Positions 8,285 to 16,723 of a DNA stretch of 64,000 nucleotides are shown here, piece by piece (positions within the stretch are counted from its first letter, which is position 1; each line of letters starts with the position of its first letter). The stretch lies in assembly GCF_003001675.1 (NCBI RefSeq), contig NZ_PVYW01000007.1, positions 1-64,000 of the forward strand, in the 5' to 3' direction. Below the pieces are notes generated by a model. It was not told the origin of the DNA. It ran no database searches and worked only from the letters and a program-made list of their open reading frames with translations. A program made the position numbers and the translations under genes. Origin of the DNA: Cohnella sp. SGD-V74 (GTDB taxonomy: Bacteria; Bacillota; Bacilli; Paenibacillales; Paenibacillaceae).

Positions 8285-9337
8285 GTGTGCGCCAAGGACA
8301 TATACGACGTGACGATAATCGGAGGGGGTCCTGCGGGACTTTTCTCCGCTTTTTATAGCGGCTTGCGAGAGTTGAAGACGAAGATTATCGAATTTCAGAC
8401 TTTCTTGGGGGGCAAAGTCAACGTCTACCCGGAGAAGCTGATCTGGGATGTCGGCGGCGTCACTCCGATTACCGGCGAGAAGCTGATCGAGCAGATGATC
8501 GCGCAAGGGCTAACGTTCGATCCGGAGATCGTGCTGGGAGAGAAGGTCACCTCCATTTCCAAAGACGAGGACGGCATCTTCGTCCTGCAGACCTCTTCGG
8601 GAGCGGAGCATTATTCCAAGACGGTCATTCTGGCCGTTGGCGGCGGCATATTGAAGCCGACCAAGCTGAATCTCGAAGGCGCCGAACGGTACGAGGTTAC
8701 CAATTTGCACTATACGGTCAAATCGCTGTCGCGCTTCAAAGACAAAACCGTGCTCATATCGGGCGGCGGCAACTCGGCGGTCGACTGGGCCAACGAGCTC
8801 GAGCCGATCGCGAAGCAAGTGTATTTGACCTATCGCAACGAAACGCTCAAAGGGCACGAGGCCGAAGTGTCTAAGCTGCTCTCGAGCTCGGTCGTCTGCC
8901 TGCTCAATACCGAGATCGAGAAGCTGGTCGCCGCCCCTGGACAGGAAGCGATCGAGCGGGTGGTGCTGCGCAACAAGGACGACGGAGCGCAAGTCGAGAT
9001 GTCGGTGGACGAGGTCATCATCAACCATGGCTACGAGAGGGACAAGGATTTGCTCTCCAACAGCCAGGTCAACATCGAGATGCAGAACGAATGGGCGATC
9101 GCGGGAACTCCGATGAGCGAGACGTCGGTCCCCGGGCTGTACGCCGCGGGCGACATTCTCGGGCATGAGGGCAAGCTGCACCTGATCGCGGGAGCGTTCC
9201 AGGATGCGGCCAACGCCGTGAACAAAGCGAAGCAGTACATTATTCCGGAGGCGGAAGCCTGGGGGATGGTCTCTTCGCACAACGAGATTTTCATGGAACG
9301 CAACCGGGAGCTGAAGAAGCAGCTGTTCGCGAATTAA
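8285..9337 (+). CDS. Ferredoxin/flavodoxin-NADP(+) reductase, YcgT/YumC type
   Basis: A 350-residue flavoprotein of the thioredoxin-reductase-like FNR2 family. An FAD-binding GGGPAGL lies near residue 12, an NADPH-binding GGGNSAVDWA in the middle, and the C-terminal FAD motif is YAAGDI. No CxxC redox pair is present, which separates it from thioredoxin reductase. It would pass electrons between NADPH and ferredoxin or flavodoxin. B. subtilis YcgT of this family is iron-regulated, and the Fur-like site here fits a role in reductive iron release or low-iron electron transfer. GTG 8285 has GAGAGG at good spacing; ATG 8267 is a weaker alternative. Confidence 0.87.
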   Translation: MCAKDIYDVTIIGGGPAGLFSAFYSGLRELKTKIIEFQTFLGGKVNVYPEKLIWDVGGVTPITGEKLIEQMIAQGLTFDPEIVLGEKVTSISKDEDGIFVLQTSSGAEHYSKTVILAVGGGILKPTKLNLEGAERYEVTNLHYTVKSLSRFKDKTVLISGGGNSAVDWANELEPIAKQVYLTYRNETLKGHEAEVSKLLSSSVVCLLNTEIEKLVAAPGQEAIERVVLRNKDDGAQVEMSVDEVIINHGYERDKDLLSNSQVNIEMQNEWAIAGTPMSETSVPGLYAAGDILGHEGKLHLIAGAFQDAANAVNKAKQYIIPEAEAWGMVSSHNEIFMERNRELKKQLFAN

Positions 9338-9357
9338 CGAGGCGTCGTCGAAGAAAT

Positions 9358-9400
9358 AGACCGATTCCCTGTCTTTCGGCAGGGGGCCGGTCTGTTTTAT
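9358..9400 (+). terminator. Rho-independent terminator
   Basis: AGACCG (9358-9363) pairs with CGGTCT (9388-9393), with an inner CCCTG/CAGGG stem, followed by GTTTT. It closes the ferredoxin reductase transcript. Confidence 0.75.
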
Positions 9401-9437
9401 AATTAAATATCGACACCTTGAATTAGGATGATTCGCC

Positions 9438-11210
9438 ATGCTTAAATTGATCGGCAGAAGCGTACGCGAGTTTCGCGCGTTTTCCGCCAAGCTGCTTATA
9501 TTCGAAATGTTCTACATGCTCGTGACGAGCGCCGTCGTTATACCGATTATTACGTATGTGTTCAACCGGATTCTTAGAGTCGTCGGCTCCGGCTCTCTGC
9601 TCAATGCGGAAGTCTACCGGATCGGAGTGAGCTACGAGGGCGTGGGCGGCTTGTTCTTCATCGGGCTCGTCGCTTCCTATGCGCTGCTGATCGAGTTGTT
9701 CGTGCTGATCGTTCTCGTCCAACAACGCTATTTCGGCAAAGAGATCGCGATCGCGGACGCGCTGGCGATCGCGCTGCGCAAGACGCCCAGGCTGCTCGGC
9801 TTCGGCGCGTTCCAGCTCATGATGCTGCTCCTTCTCTTGATACCGTTCGTCGACTCGCCTCTCTCGGCCTCTTTTTACGCGTTGTTCAACGTGCCGATCT
9901 TTCTGAACCACTATGTGCTGGACGCTTCCTACACGATGGCCGCCGCCTACGCTGTGCTCCTGGCGGCCGCGCTCTACACTTTGCTTCGCTGGATTTTCGT
10001 GCTTCACTTTATCGTGATAGAAGATTTGAAGCTCGGGCAGGCCATACGCAGAAGCCATGCGCTGACGCAGGGAAGGTGGCTGCAGCTGTTCGGCTCCCTG
10101 CTCCTGTTTAACGCCGCCGTCCTGATCGCTACTTCGGCTGCGGTATCCGCCGTCGGCTCCATCCCCTCTTGGCTGAATATGGACGTTCTGGCGCTAGTCT
10201 CTCAGCATCACTCCTTGACGCTTTCCACGATTTTGACCTACCTGTTGGCGCTTCTGCTTCTGCCGATCAACATCTTCCTGCTGACGCGGCTCTATTACGG
10301 GTTGGGCCGGCTTCAAGGCATCAAAGCGAAAGATCGGCTGAACGTTCGTCCCGGCGAGCTGGGCCGGCTCGAAAACCGCATCGTCAAATGGTGGAAAGGG
10401 CTTCGCCGCAAACGAACCGTTTTCGCGGCGGTCGCCGTCTCCTATATCGCTCTGTCGGTCTTTATCGGCTTGCGGGCGAACGACAGCCTTGTGTACGCGA
10501 AGTGGAGCGTGCAGATCGCCGCGCACCGCGGCGATGCGTCGAGCGCTCCCGAGAACTCGCTGCCCGCCGTCACGGCCGCCATCGACAAAGGCATTCAATT
10601 GGCGGAGATCGATATCCAGCTGACCAAGGACGGAGTGGCGGTGCTGAACCACGATTACGATCTTCGGCGTGTCGCCGGGGAGAGAGTGCGTGTAGCCGAT
10701 CTGACCTATGCAGAACTGCTCCGGCTGTCCATTGGCGAAGACGACAACGGGGCCCCGGTTCGCATCCCGACACTGGCCGACGTGCTGACGGAGGCGCAGG
10801 GCCGCATCAAGCTGCTGCTCGATCTGAAGCCGTACGGAGAGAGCGAAGCGCTGGCGAGCGAGGTCGTCCGGTTGATCAAGGAGGCCGGGAGCGAGCAAGA
10901 GGTGCGCATCCAGTCGTTCGACGGCATAGCGCTCGGGAAGGTGCGCGAGCTCGCGCCCGAGATCAAGATCGGGAGAATTCTGTTCTTCGCGCTAGGCGAC
11001 TTGTCGGCGCAGGACGTCGATTTCTTTACGGTCGAGCAAGTCATGCTGACCCCGTCGCTCGTGAAGCGGGCTCATGCCGACGGACGCGAGGTGTGGGTAT
11101 GGACGGTTAATTCCAGGCGAGATATGAAGGAGGTGCTTAAGTTCGAGATCGACGGCATGATCACGGACTACCCCGAAGTGGCGCTGTCCACGGTCGAGGT
11201 GAATCTATAG
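9438..11210 (+). CDS. Glycerophosphodiester phosphodiesterase with N-terminal membrane domain
   Basis: A 590-residue two-part protein. Residues 1-340 contain about seven to eight hydrophobic segments typical of the GDPD membrane domain. Residues 350-590 are a TIM-barrel GDPD domain with AHRG, then AEIDIQLTKDG and NHDYDL, giving the catalytic His pair and the Glu/Asp metal ligands. It would hydrolyse glycerophosphodiesters to glycerol 3-phosphate and an alcohol, with the active domain after the last membrane helix and so likely outside. Possible substrates are deacylated lipids or lipoteichoic acid. It appears to be transcribed alone. Confidence 0.88.
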   Translation: MLKLIGRSVREFRAFSAKLLIFEMFYMLVTSAVVIPIITYVFNRILRVVGSGSLLNAEVYRIGVSYEGVGGLFFIGLVASYALLIELFVLIVLVQQRYFGKEIAIADALAIALRKTPRLLGFGAFQLMMLLLLLIPFVDSPLSASFYALFNVPIFLNHYVLDASYTMAAAYAVLLAAALYTLLRWIFVLHFIVIEDLKLGQAIRRSHALTQGRWLQLFGSLLLFNAAVLIATSAAVSAVGSIPSWLNMDVLALVSQHHSLTLSTILTYLLALLLLPINIFLLTRLYYGLGRLQGIKAKDRLNVRPGELGRLENRIVKWWKGLRRKRTVFAAVAVSYIALSVFIGLRANDSLVYAKWSVQIAAHRGDASSAPENSLPAVTAAIDKGIQLAEIDIQLTKDGVAVLNHDYDLRRVAGERVRVADLTYAELLRLSIGEDDNGAPVRIPTLADVLTEAQGRIKLLLDLKPYGESEALASEVVRLIKEAGSEQEVRIQSFDGIALGKVRELAPEIKIGRILFFALGDLSAQDVDFFTVEQVMLTPSLVKRAHADGREVWVWTVNSRRDMKEVLKFEIDGMITDYPEVALSTVEVNL

Positions 11211-11298
11211 CCGCTTGCCAGCCTTGTTTTTACAACTTCTGATATCGACATCACGCGCATTCGAATGGTTCCTCATTTCCGTCTGGGAGGATAAAGCG

Positions 11299-11931
11299 AT
11301 GACCGTTAAAGAGCAGACGATTGTAAAACCGCATGGCAACCTACTCAGAACGTCGGACAGAGAGATTCCGATCGTCGGCAAGATGGAAGAACCTCTTATT
11401 TTAATCCTGGAAAATGTACTGACCGGAGCCGAGTGCGACGCGCTGGTCGACTTGGCCAAGGACCGGATGCAGCGTGCCAGAGTCGGCCAATCTCGCTCTG
11501 TGAGCGATATAAGAACGAGCAGCGGCATGTTCTTCGAAGAGAGCGAGAACGAACTCATCCATCGAATCGAATCCAGGGTCTCCGAACTGATGAACGTCCC
11601 GATCGCGCATGCCGAACCGCTGCAGGTTCTGCATTACCGGGCGGGGGAGCAGTATCAGCCGCACTACGACTACTTTACGTCCGGTATCGGCAACAATCGG
11701 ATCAGCACGCTTGTGATGTACTTGAACGACGTGAAAGAAGGCGGCGAGACGATCTTTCCTTCGCTGAATCTGACGGTCGCCCCGCGCAAGGGGAACGCCG
11801 TCTACTTCGAATATTTCTATAACGATCCCCGTTTGAACGAGCTCACCCTGCATGCGGGAAGCCCCGTCGTCTCAGGGGAGAAATGGGCCGCCACCCAATG
11901 GATGAGAAGGCAGAGGCAGCGTGAATTTTGA
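11299..11931 (+). CDS. Prolyl 4-hydroxylase-like 2OG-Fe(II) dioxygenase
   Basis: A 210-residue protein close in size to the prolyl 4-hydroxylase of Bacillus anthracis. HYDYF holds the first His and Asp iron ligands, HAGSPV the second His and GEKW the 2-oxoglutarate-binding Lys. RTSSGMFF, VLHYRAGEQYQPH and GGETIFP are family signatures. It would hydroxylate proline in a protein, using oxygen, Fe(II) and 2-oxoglutarate. No collagen-like target gene is adjacent. ATG 11299 follows GGGAGG at proper spacing; the upstream in-frame extension lacks a ribosome binding site. Confidence 0.88.
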   Translation: MTVKEQTIVKPHGNLLRTSDREIPIVGKMEEPLILILENVLTGAECDALVDLAKDRMQRARVGQSRSVSDIRTSSGMFFEESENELIHRIESRVSELMNVPIAHAEPLQVLHYRAGEQYQPHYDYFTSGIGNNRISTLVMYLNDVKEGGETIFPSLNLTVAPRKGNAVYFEYFYNDPRLNELTLHAGSPVVSGEKWAATQWMRRQRQREF

Positions 11932-11991
11932 TTGCCAAAAATGTGGAAAAGAAATAAAATGTAAACGTATCCATAATAGGTTGAAGGTGGA

Positions 11992-12636
11992 ATGAGAGTC
12001 GTGCCGACCAGTGCAGAATTTCGCGCTAGAGCAAGAGAGAGCTTGTCGGGCAATTGGACGAGCGCAGTGCTTCACTATTTATTGTTTAGCTTCGTCATGT
12101 CGGCTTTGGGGTCGATCGGGTTCATCCCGCTTCTGGGCTGGATTCCCGCCTTCCTGTGCGCCGGGGCGATGATTTACGGATTGATGGCCTTTTTCCTTGA
12201 TTTGTCCCGCCGACAGTCCCCTGCGACCGAGACGCTCTTCAGCGGATTCCCGAAGTTCGGGGAAACATTCGTTCTGTACCTGCTGATGCTGATCTTCGTA
12301 TGGTTGTGGAGCTTGCTGCTGATCATTCCTGGAATCATCGCGGCATTCCGGTATTCGCAAGCTTACTTCATCCTGAAGGACAATCCGGGAATCGGCGCGT
12401 TGGAGGCCATTCGCCGGAGCAAAGAGATGATGGCCGGCAACAAGGGCAGATTGTTTTTCTTGATGCTCAGCTTTATCGGTTGGGCGCTGCTCGTTCCGTT
12501 CACGCTGGGCATCGGAGCCCTCTGGCTGGTGCCGTACGTATATACCTCGGTGGCGCACTTTCACAACGATCTGTTGATGCGCACCGCGTCCGTTCCCCCG
12601 CCGCCTCCGCCTCCGCAGTCTTATTATCAGGGCTGA
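11992..12636 (+). CDS. DUF975 family membrane protein
   Basis: A 214-residue integral membrane protein with about five hydrophobic segments and the DUF975 pattern: N-terminal RARARESLSGNW, then central IIPGIIAAFRYSQAYFILKDNP and EAIRRSKEMMAGNK. The C-terminus is a proline run. The function of the family is not established. GAAGGTGGA lies before ATG 11992. A strong terminator at 12656 ends the transcript. Confidence 0.85.
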   Translation: MRVVPTSAEFRARARESLSGNWTSAVLHYLLFSFVMSALGSIGFIPLLGWIPAFLCAGAMIYGLMAFFLDLSRRQSPATETLFSGFPKFGETFVLYLLMLIFVWLWSLLLIIPGIIAAFRYSQAYFILKDNPGIGALEAIRRSKEMMAGNKGRLFFLMLSFIGWALLVPFTLGIGALWLVPYVYTSVAHFHNDLLMRTASVPPPPPPPQSYYQG

Positions 12637-12655
12637 TTTCGGGCTCGCCCGGGGA

Positions 12656-12692
12656 AGAAGCATTTGGTCGTCGACCAAATGCTTCTTTTTTC
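12656..12692 (+). terminator. Strong Rho-independent terminator
   Basis: AGAAGCATTTGGTCG (12656-12670) is followed by its full reverse complement ending at 12686 and then a T run. It is a perfect 15-bp inverted repeat with a one-base centre, placed after the DUF975 gene. Confidence 0.85.
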
Positions 12693-12775
12693 TGCGGTTG
12701 ACCTATTCGTAGAGATGAACATATGCCGATCGCACATCGCCACGTCGCGAACCTAAGTTTCCTCCTACACATATG

Positions 12776-12942
12776 CTAGGGCGTGTATGCAAACCCGCTC
12801 AGGGGCATCTATCACCGCCTTTTCGCCCCCTGCTTCGTCATTTTTGCTTGACGTACCCCCGGTACGCCTTCACAAAAGTTCCTTGCATGGAACGAAAATT
12901 CGGCAATATCTGCTACCCTCGGAGTATGCATACACGCCCTAG
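12776..12942. mobile_element. Probable 167-bp MITE with 16-bp terminal inverted repeats
   Basis: CTAGGGCGTGTATGCA (12776-12791) is repeated as its exact reverse complement at 12927-12942. The palindromic CTAG at each outer edge could be a 4-bp target duplication of the kind IS5-group transposases make, leaving 12-bp ends. The interior holds no gene but has small hairpins, such as CGTACC-CCC-GGTACG and GTTCC-TTGCAT-GGAAC. It sits between two genes, just before the hydrolase ribosome binding site. Mobility is inferred from structure only. Confidence 0.6.
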
Positions 12943-12980
12943 GCGCAGACCCGATTTTTTTTCGAGGAGGAGTATGAGCA

Positions 12981-13808
12981 ATGCAGGTGTATTGGGTTAA
13001 CGGAGCTTATGCGCATGTCCCGGGTCATTACGGACAGCCCGGTCCGCAGCTTCCGGGCGGGGGCGCCGGTTGCCGGCCATTGACGTTCGTGCTGCTTCAC
13101 GGCTCCTGGGCGGATGCGAGCTTCTGGAACGGCGTTGCCGCCGAGCTGAGACGACAAGGTCATATCGTTCACGTTCCCGAATATCCCGGCCATGGGGCAG
13201 ATCCGAATACGAACGTCACGCACGGACAGATTACGCAAGCGGTCGCCGACTATATCGTCGAATGCGATCTGAAGGACGTTATTCTGGTCGGGCACAGCTT
13301 CGGCGGCTCGGTCGTTCAGACGACGGCGGAGCGGGTGCCGGACCGGATCAAGAGGCTGGTGTTCGCGAACGCGCTCGTGCTGGGCAAGGGGCAGTCTCCG
13401 GCCGATCAATTCCCTCCCGAGGCGCGGCAAGGCTTCGAGCAATTGAGGCAGGCGTCCAAGGACGATACGATTACGCTGCCTTTTAACATCTTCCGCGAGA
13501 CGTTCGTGAATTTGGCGGATCTCGACCTGGCGCGGCGGCTGTACGCGGAGATCCGGCCGGAACCGGCCAAGCCGCTTTTCGAGAAGCTGAAGCTGGATTC
13601 CTTCTACGAGCATGATATCCCGCGCAGCTACTTGTACCTGACGGGGGACAACGTGCTTCCCCAAGGGGGAGGCTACGGCTGGCATCCGCACATGTCGTCG
13701 CGCCTCGGCTTGTTCAGGCTGATCGAGGCTCAAGGCGACCATATGACCTATTTTAGAACGGCTCCGGCTTACGTGGCATGCAAGCTGTATGAAGCCTCCA
13801 GGGACTAG
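12981..13808 (+). CDS. Alpha/beta-fold hydrolase (esterase-like)
   Basis: A 275-residue serine hydrolase resembling the plant-type salicylate esterase/hydroxynitrile lyase branch. FVLLHGSWADASFW forms the oxyanion region and GHSFGGS the nucleophile elbow. A late His in EAQGDHMTYF can complete the triad. The first 30 residues are a Gly/Pro/His-rich extension before the fold. No signal peptide is present, so it is cytoplasmic. GGAGGAG (12966-12972) precedes ATG 12981; the ATG at 12974 is in another frame and stops after eight codons. The substrate is unknown. Confidence 0.83.
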   Translation: MQVYWVNGAYAHVPGHYGQPGPQLPGGGAGCRPLTFVLLHGSWADASFWNGVAAELRRQGHIVHVPEYPGHGADPNTNVTHGQITQAVADYIVECDLKDVILVGHSFGGSVVQTTAERVPDRIKRLVFANALVLGKGQSPADQFPPEARQGFEQLRQASKDDTITLPFNIFRETFVNLADLDLARRLYAEIRPEPAKPLFEKLKLDSFYEHDIPRSYLYLTGDNVLPQGGGYGWHPHMSSRLGLFRLIEAQGDHMTYFRTAPAYVACKLYEASRD

Positions 13809-13878
13809 ATAGGCGGCTGGCGGGGACTGGTCTATAATAGGGAGAAAAGGAATCGGGCGAGGTTGGGGGAGGAGCGGC

Positions 13879-14715
13879 ATGGACTGTTCATACGAGGAAC
13901 TGGCGCGGGATTTCGCGAGAATTCCGCTGGGCGTATACGGAGTCTTCCGAACGGAGCTGCGGGCCGATCTGGTCTACAGCGGACATGTCGCCAGACCGAC
14001 GACCAAGTGCGCCGTCGTCATGGCCCTGCGGGGGAGCGCCGAGTTCGTATTCGGCGGTTCGGACCGTTACCGGCTTGAACCGGGAAGAGTGCTGTTGGGC
14101 GGCTTGGGACAGAAGCTGGAAATCTACCCCGGAGCGGAGGGCTTCGAGTACGGATTGGTTCACTATTTGCCGGAGCCCTCCGATCGGGAGGATGCCCGCG
14201 GCTTGATCGAGGTGTCGATGCTGCACGTCCCTCCCGATCCGGAGCTGCTGCGTGTGCTGGACCGTCTGCTCGAAGCCGCCGCTTCCCCCGACAGCATGGG
14301 GCTGCTGGAGAAGAAGGCGCTTTTCTACCGGCTGGTCAACCATATTCTCCTGTCGGAGAGGGTCAGCCAGAACAAGGAGAGCTACCCTCTGATCGACGAA
14401 GCGATTCAGTATATTCGGGAGCATCACGCGGAACCGCTCACGTTGGACATGCTGGCGGAGCGTTATCAGATCAAGGCGAAGTATTTCTCCTCCCTGTTCC
14501 GCAAATACGCGGGAATCGGGCCGATCGATTACTTGATCCAGTACCGGATGAACCGGGCGAACGAGATGCTCCTCACGGGACAGTTCCCGGTAGGAGTCGT
14601 GGCGAAGAGCGTAGGGTATGCGGACGCCTATTATTTCAGCAGGCTGTTCAAGAAGCACAAGGGCGTGCCGCCGGGCAAAGTCGGCATGCGCCGTGAGCGA
14701 AATCATCCAGTATAA
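13879..14715 (+). CDS. AraC-family transcriptional regulator
   Basis: A 278-residue regulator with an N-terminal cupin-like sensor domain (about 1-150) and a C-terminal AraC double helix-turn-helix (about 175-275) including GYADAYYFSRLFKKHKG. Unlike the regulators at 1437 and 58278 it carries no siderophore-binding domain. It lies 108 bases upstream of an iron-binding lipoprotein gene on the same strand, so it most likely controls that gene. No Fur box precedes it. GGGGGAGGAG lies before ATG 13879. Confidence 0.87.
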   Translation: MDCSYEELARDFARIPLGVYGVFRTELRADLVYSGHVARPTTKCAVVMALRGSAEFVFGGSDRYRLEPGRVLLGGLGQKLEIYPGAEGFEYGLVHYLPEPSDREDARGLIEVSMLHVPPDPELLRVLDRLLEAAASPDSMGLLEKKALFYRLVNHILLSERVSQNKESYPLIDEAIQYIREHHAEPLTLDMLAERYQIKAKYFSSLFRKYAGIGPIDYLIQYRMNRANEMLLTGQFPVGVVAKSVGYADAYYFSRLFKKHKGVPPGKVGMRRERNHPV

Positions 14716-14773
14716 GTTCGGGAATCTCTCCATTTTCAACATAGAAACAAGGTGATATGGTTATATTCGATAA

Positions 14774-14788
14774 TGAGAATCGTTATCA
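14774..14788. promoter_or_regulatory. Fur box
   Basis: TGAGAATCGTTATCA matches 12 of 14 arm positions of the Fur consensus. It lies about 35 bases before the ATG of the iron-binding lipoprotein gene, between it and the AraC gene. Confidence 0.8.
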
Positions 14789-14823
14789 CATATAACCCGC
14801 GTAATTCAGAAAGGATGCTTGAC

Positions 14824-15876
14824 ATGGTTAACCGCAGATTTCCCGTGACATTGTCGCTGCTCATGCTTGTCCTTGCGCTTCTTCTCGGCGCTTGCTCGAA
14901 TTCCGGCTCTCCGAGCGGACAGGAGTCTTCGTCTTCTCCCGCACAGACCGAGAGCGCACCTAGCCCCAGTTCCAGCCCTAGTCCAAGCTCGAGCGAAGAA
15001 GCTTCGCCCGCAGCGGCTTTCCCCCGTACGATCCATGCGGCCAACGGAGACGTTACGATCGAGAAGCAACCGCAGAAATTGGCGGTCGTTCATTGGGGCT
15101 ACACCGATTCGATTCTGCTGTTCGACTTGAAGTCGGTCGCGCTCGCGCTTCCGTTCACCGAGAAGCAGTCCGTCCTGCACACGGATACGTACAAGCCGTA
15201 CACCGAACGACTGGAGGAGCTGGCGATCGTCGGGGAGAATACGACGGTTAACCTGGAGGCGCTGCTGGCCTACGCTCCCGACGTCATTATCGCAGGCAAC
15301 GCCATCAACAAGGACATCGTCGATTCCCTGGAAAAAATCGCCACGACCGTCGTGCTCGACGAGCAGCAAACGGATGTGTGGGGAGACTGGCCTTCCGTCG
15401 TGACCGAATTCGGCAGCATTCTCGGCCAAGAGGAAGCCGCCGCGAGCTACATCGCCGATTTCCGCGCGAAGGTGCAATCCGCGAAGGAGAAGCTGGCGAG
15501 CGTCGAGGGTTCCGTTGCGTTCGTGCAGATCAGAGCCAAGGAAGCCTGGCTGCAAGGAACGAATTACTTGCCGACGTATTACGAGGGGCTTGGGCTGAAG
15601 GCGCCGGAGTCGAGCGAGATGGAGGAAGGCGCGCAGCTGTCCTTGGAAGGCTTGAGCCAGCTCGATCCCGATCATCTGTTCCTGGGCCAGTTCAACGTGT
15701 CCGACCCGTCGCTTCCGGCTTTGTCTGACGAGTGGTCGAAGAGCGGCGTCTGGAACACGCTGAAGGCGGTTCAGAACGGCCATGTCTACGACATCGACGG
15801 ACAGCTTGCCCTGGGCTACGGTCCGCTCGGCAATTCGTACGGCGTGCAGGCCGTTCTGGATGCGTTAAGCCAATAA
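14824..15876 (+). CDS. Iron-siderophore ABC transporter substrate-binding lipoprotein
   Basis: A 350-residue lipoprotein with signal peptide and lipobox LLGAC, then a Ser/Pro-rich linker and a FecB-type binding domain (about 65-350). PQKLAVVHWGYTDSILLFDL is the N-lobe start, and LEALLAYAPDVIIAG and PALSDEWSKSGVWNTLKAV are family-like. It should bind a ferric siderophore outside the cell. A Fur box and an AraC regulator precede it, but no permease or ATPase is adjacent. AGAAAGG at spacing nine supports ATG 14824; ATG 14815 is too close to that site. It is not a close copy of the binding proteins at 268 or 57239. Confidence 0.88.
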   Translation: MVNRRFPVTLSLLMLVLALLLGACSNSGSPSGQESSSSPAQTESAPSPSSSPSPSSSEEASPAAAFPRTIHAANGDVTIEKQPQKLAVVHWGYTDSILLFDLKSVALALPFTEKQSVLHTDTYKPYTERLEELAIVGENTTVNLEALLAYAPDVIIAGNAINKDIVDSLEKIATTVVLDEQQTDVWGDWPSVVTEFGSILGQEEAAASYIADFRAKVQSAKEKLASVEGSVAFVQIRAKEAWLQGTNYLPTYYEGLGLKAPESSEMEEGAQLSLEGLSQLDPDHLFLGQFNVSDPSLPALSDEWSKSGVWNTLKAVQNGHVYDIDGQLALGYGPLGNSYGVQAVLDALSQ

Positions 15877-15891
15877 TATCGCACAAATCTG

Positions 15892-15932
15892 ATCGGCTCC
15901 GGCGCGGCTCTTCGTTGCGCGGAGCCGATTAT
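15892..15932 (+). terminator. Rho-independent terminator
   Basis: ATCGGCTCCGGCGC (15892-15905) pairs with GCGCGGAGCCGAT (15917-15929) with one bulge, followed by TATTGGTT. It ends the iron-binding lipoprotein transcript; the T tract is weak. Confidence 0.6.
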
Positions 15933-15993
15933 TGGTTAATAATGAACGTATTGGACGATCGTTGCCCAAATCTTGCGACGAGGTGAACCGGAC

Positions 15994-16380
15994 ATGCCGA
16001 CCGGCGATAAGATTCAAAGCGTAGAGGAGTATGTAGGGGCGTTTCCCGAAGAAGTTCAAGCCAGCCTGGAGAGAATCCGCCAGACGATCTCGCAAGCGAT
16101 ACCCGCAGCCGAAGAGGTCATCAGCTATCAAATTCCCGCATTCAAGCTTCACGGCATGGTAATCTATTACTCGGCCTACAAGAGCCACTATTCGATCTCT
16201 ACGCCGCCTCCGTTTACCGCATTCGAAACGTTCAAGGAAGAGCTGGCCCCGTACGAGGTGTCGAAGTCCGCGGTCAAGTTTCCGATGGACAAGCCGCTTC
16301 CGCTCGAACTGATCGGCAAGATCGCGAAGTTCAAAGCGCAAGAGAACGCCGAAGCCGCTCAGAAGAAAAAGAAAAAGTGA
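15994..16380 (+). CDS. DUF1801 (YdhG/frataxin-like) protein
   Basis: A 128-residue cytoplasmic protein of the DUF1801 family, with EEVISYQIPAFKLHG and FPMDKPLPLELIGKI as core motifs. The B. subtilis relative YdhG (Fra) is described as a frataxin-like iron chaperone, so an iron-handling role beside the Fur-controlled binding protein is plausible but inferred. The C-terminus is a lysine run. GAGGTGA (15980-15986) supports ATG 15994. The next small gene starts 11 bases later and is probably co-transcribed. Confidence 0.83.
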   Translation: MPTGDKIQSVEEYVGAFPEEVQASLERIRQTISQAIPAAEEVISYQIPAFKLHGMVIYYSAYKSHYSISTPPPFTAFETFKEELAPYEVSKSAVKFPMDKPLPLELIGKIAKFKAQENAEAAQKKKKK

Positions 16381-16391
16381 GGTGAGAAGCG

Positions 16392-16685
16392 ATGTGCAGA
16401 AACATTAAGACGCTGTTTAACTTCGATCCTCCTGCTTCGCCCGACGAGGTGCAGGCCGCCGCGCTTCAATTCGTGAGGAAGCTGTCGGGCTTTAACGAAC
16501 CGTCGAAGGCGAACGAGGAAGCCTTCCTGCTCGCGGTGCGGGAGGTCGGCGATGCCGCGCAGAAGCTGCTCGACTCGCTCGTCACCCGGGCCCCTTCGCG
16601 CGACCGGACCGTCGAGATCGCGCGGGCCCGCGCGAAATCCGCCAAGCGCTTCGGCAAACCCGTCCGCGTCACTTCGGCGGAATAA
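16392..16685 (+). CDS. DUF2277 family small protein
   Basis: A 97-residue protein of the DUF2277 family, recognised by the N-terminal MCRNIKTLFNFDPPAS and the following helical EEVQ/AALQFVRKLSGF pattern. The C-terminal tail is basic. The function of the family is unknown. It follows the DUF1801 gene closely with GAGGTGAG as ribosome binding site, so the two form a small operon. Confidence 0.82.
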   Translation: MCRNIKTLFNFDPPASPDEVQAAALQFVRKLSGFNEPSKANEEAFLLAVREVGDAAQKLLDSLVTRAPSRDRTVEIARARAKSAKRFGKPVRVTSAE

Positions 16686-16689
16686 ACAA

Positions 16690-16723
16690 GAGGCGGTTCG
16701 GGCTACAGCGCCCGAATCGCCTC
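16690..16723. terminator. Bidirectional hairpin between convergent genes
   Basis: GAGGCGGTTCGGGC (16690-16703) pairs with GCCCGAATCGCCTC (16710-16723) with one mismatch. It spans the gap and the last codons of the minus-strand SRPBCC gene and can serve both strands. There is no T run on either side. Confidence 0.5.

Noticed and set aside
12974..13000. An eight-codon frame from ATG 12974
   Set aside because: It overlaps the start of the hydrolase gene and shares its ribosome binding site; better explained as chance.
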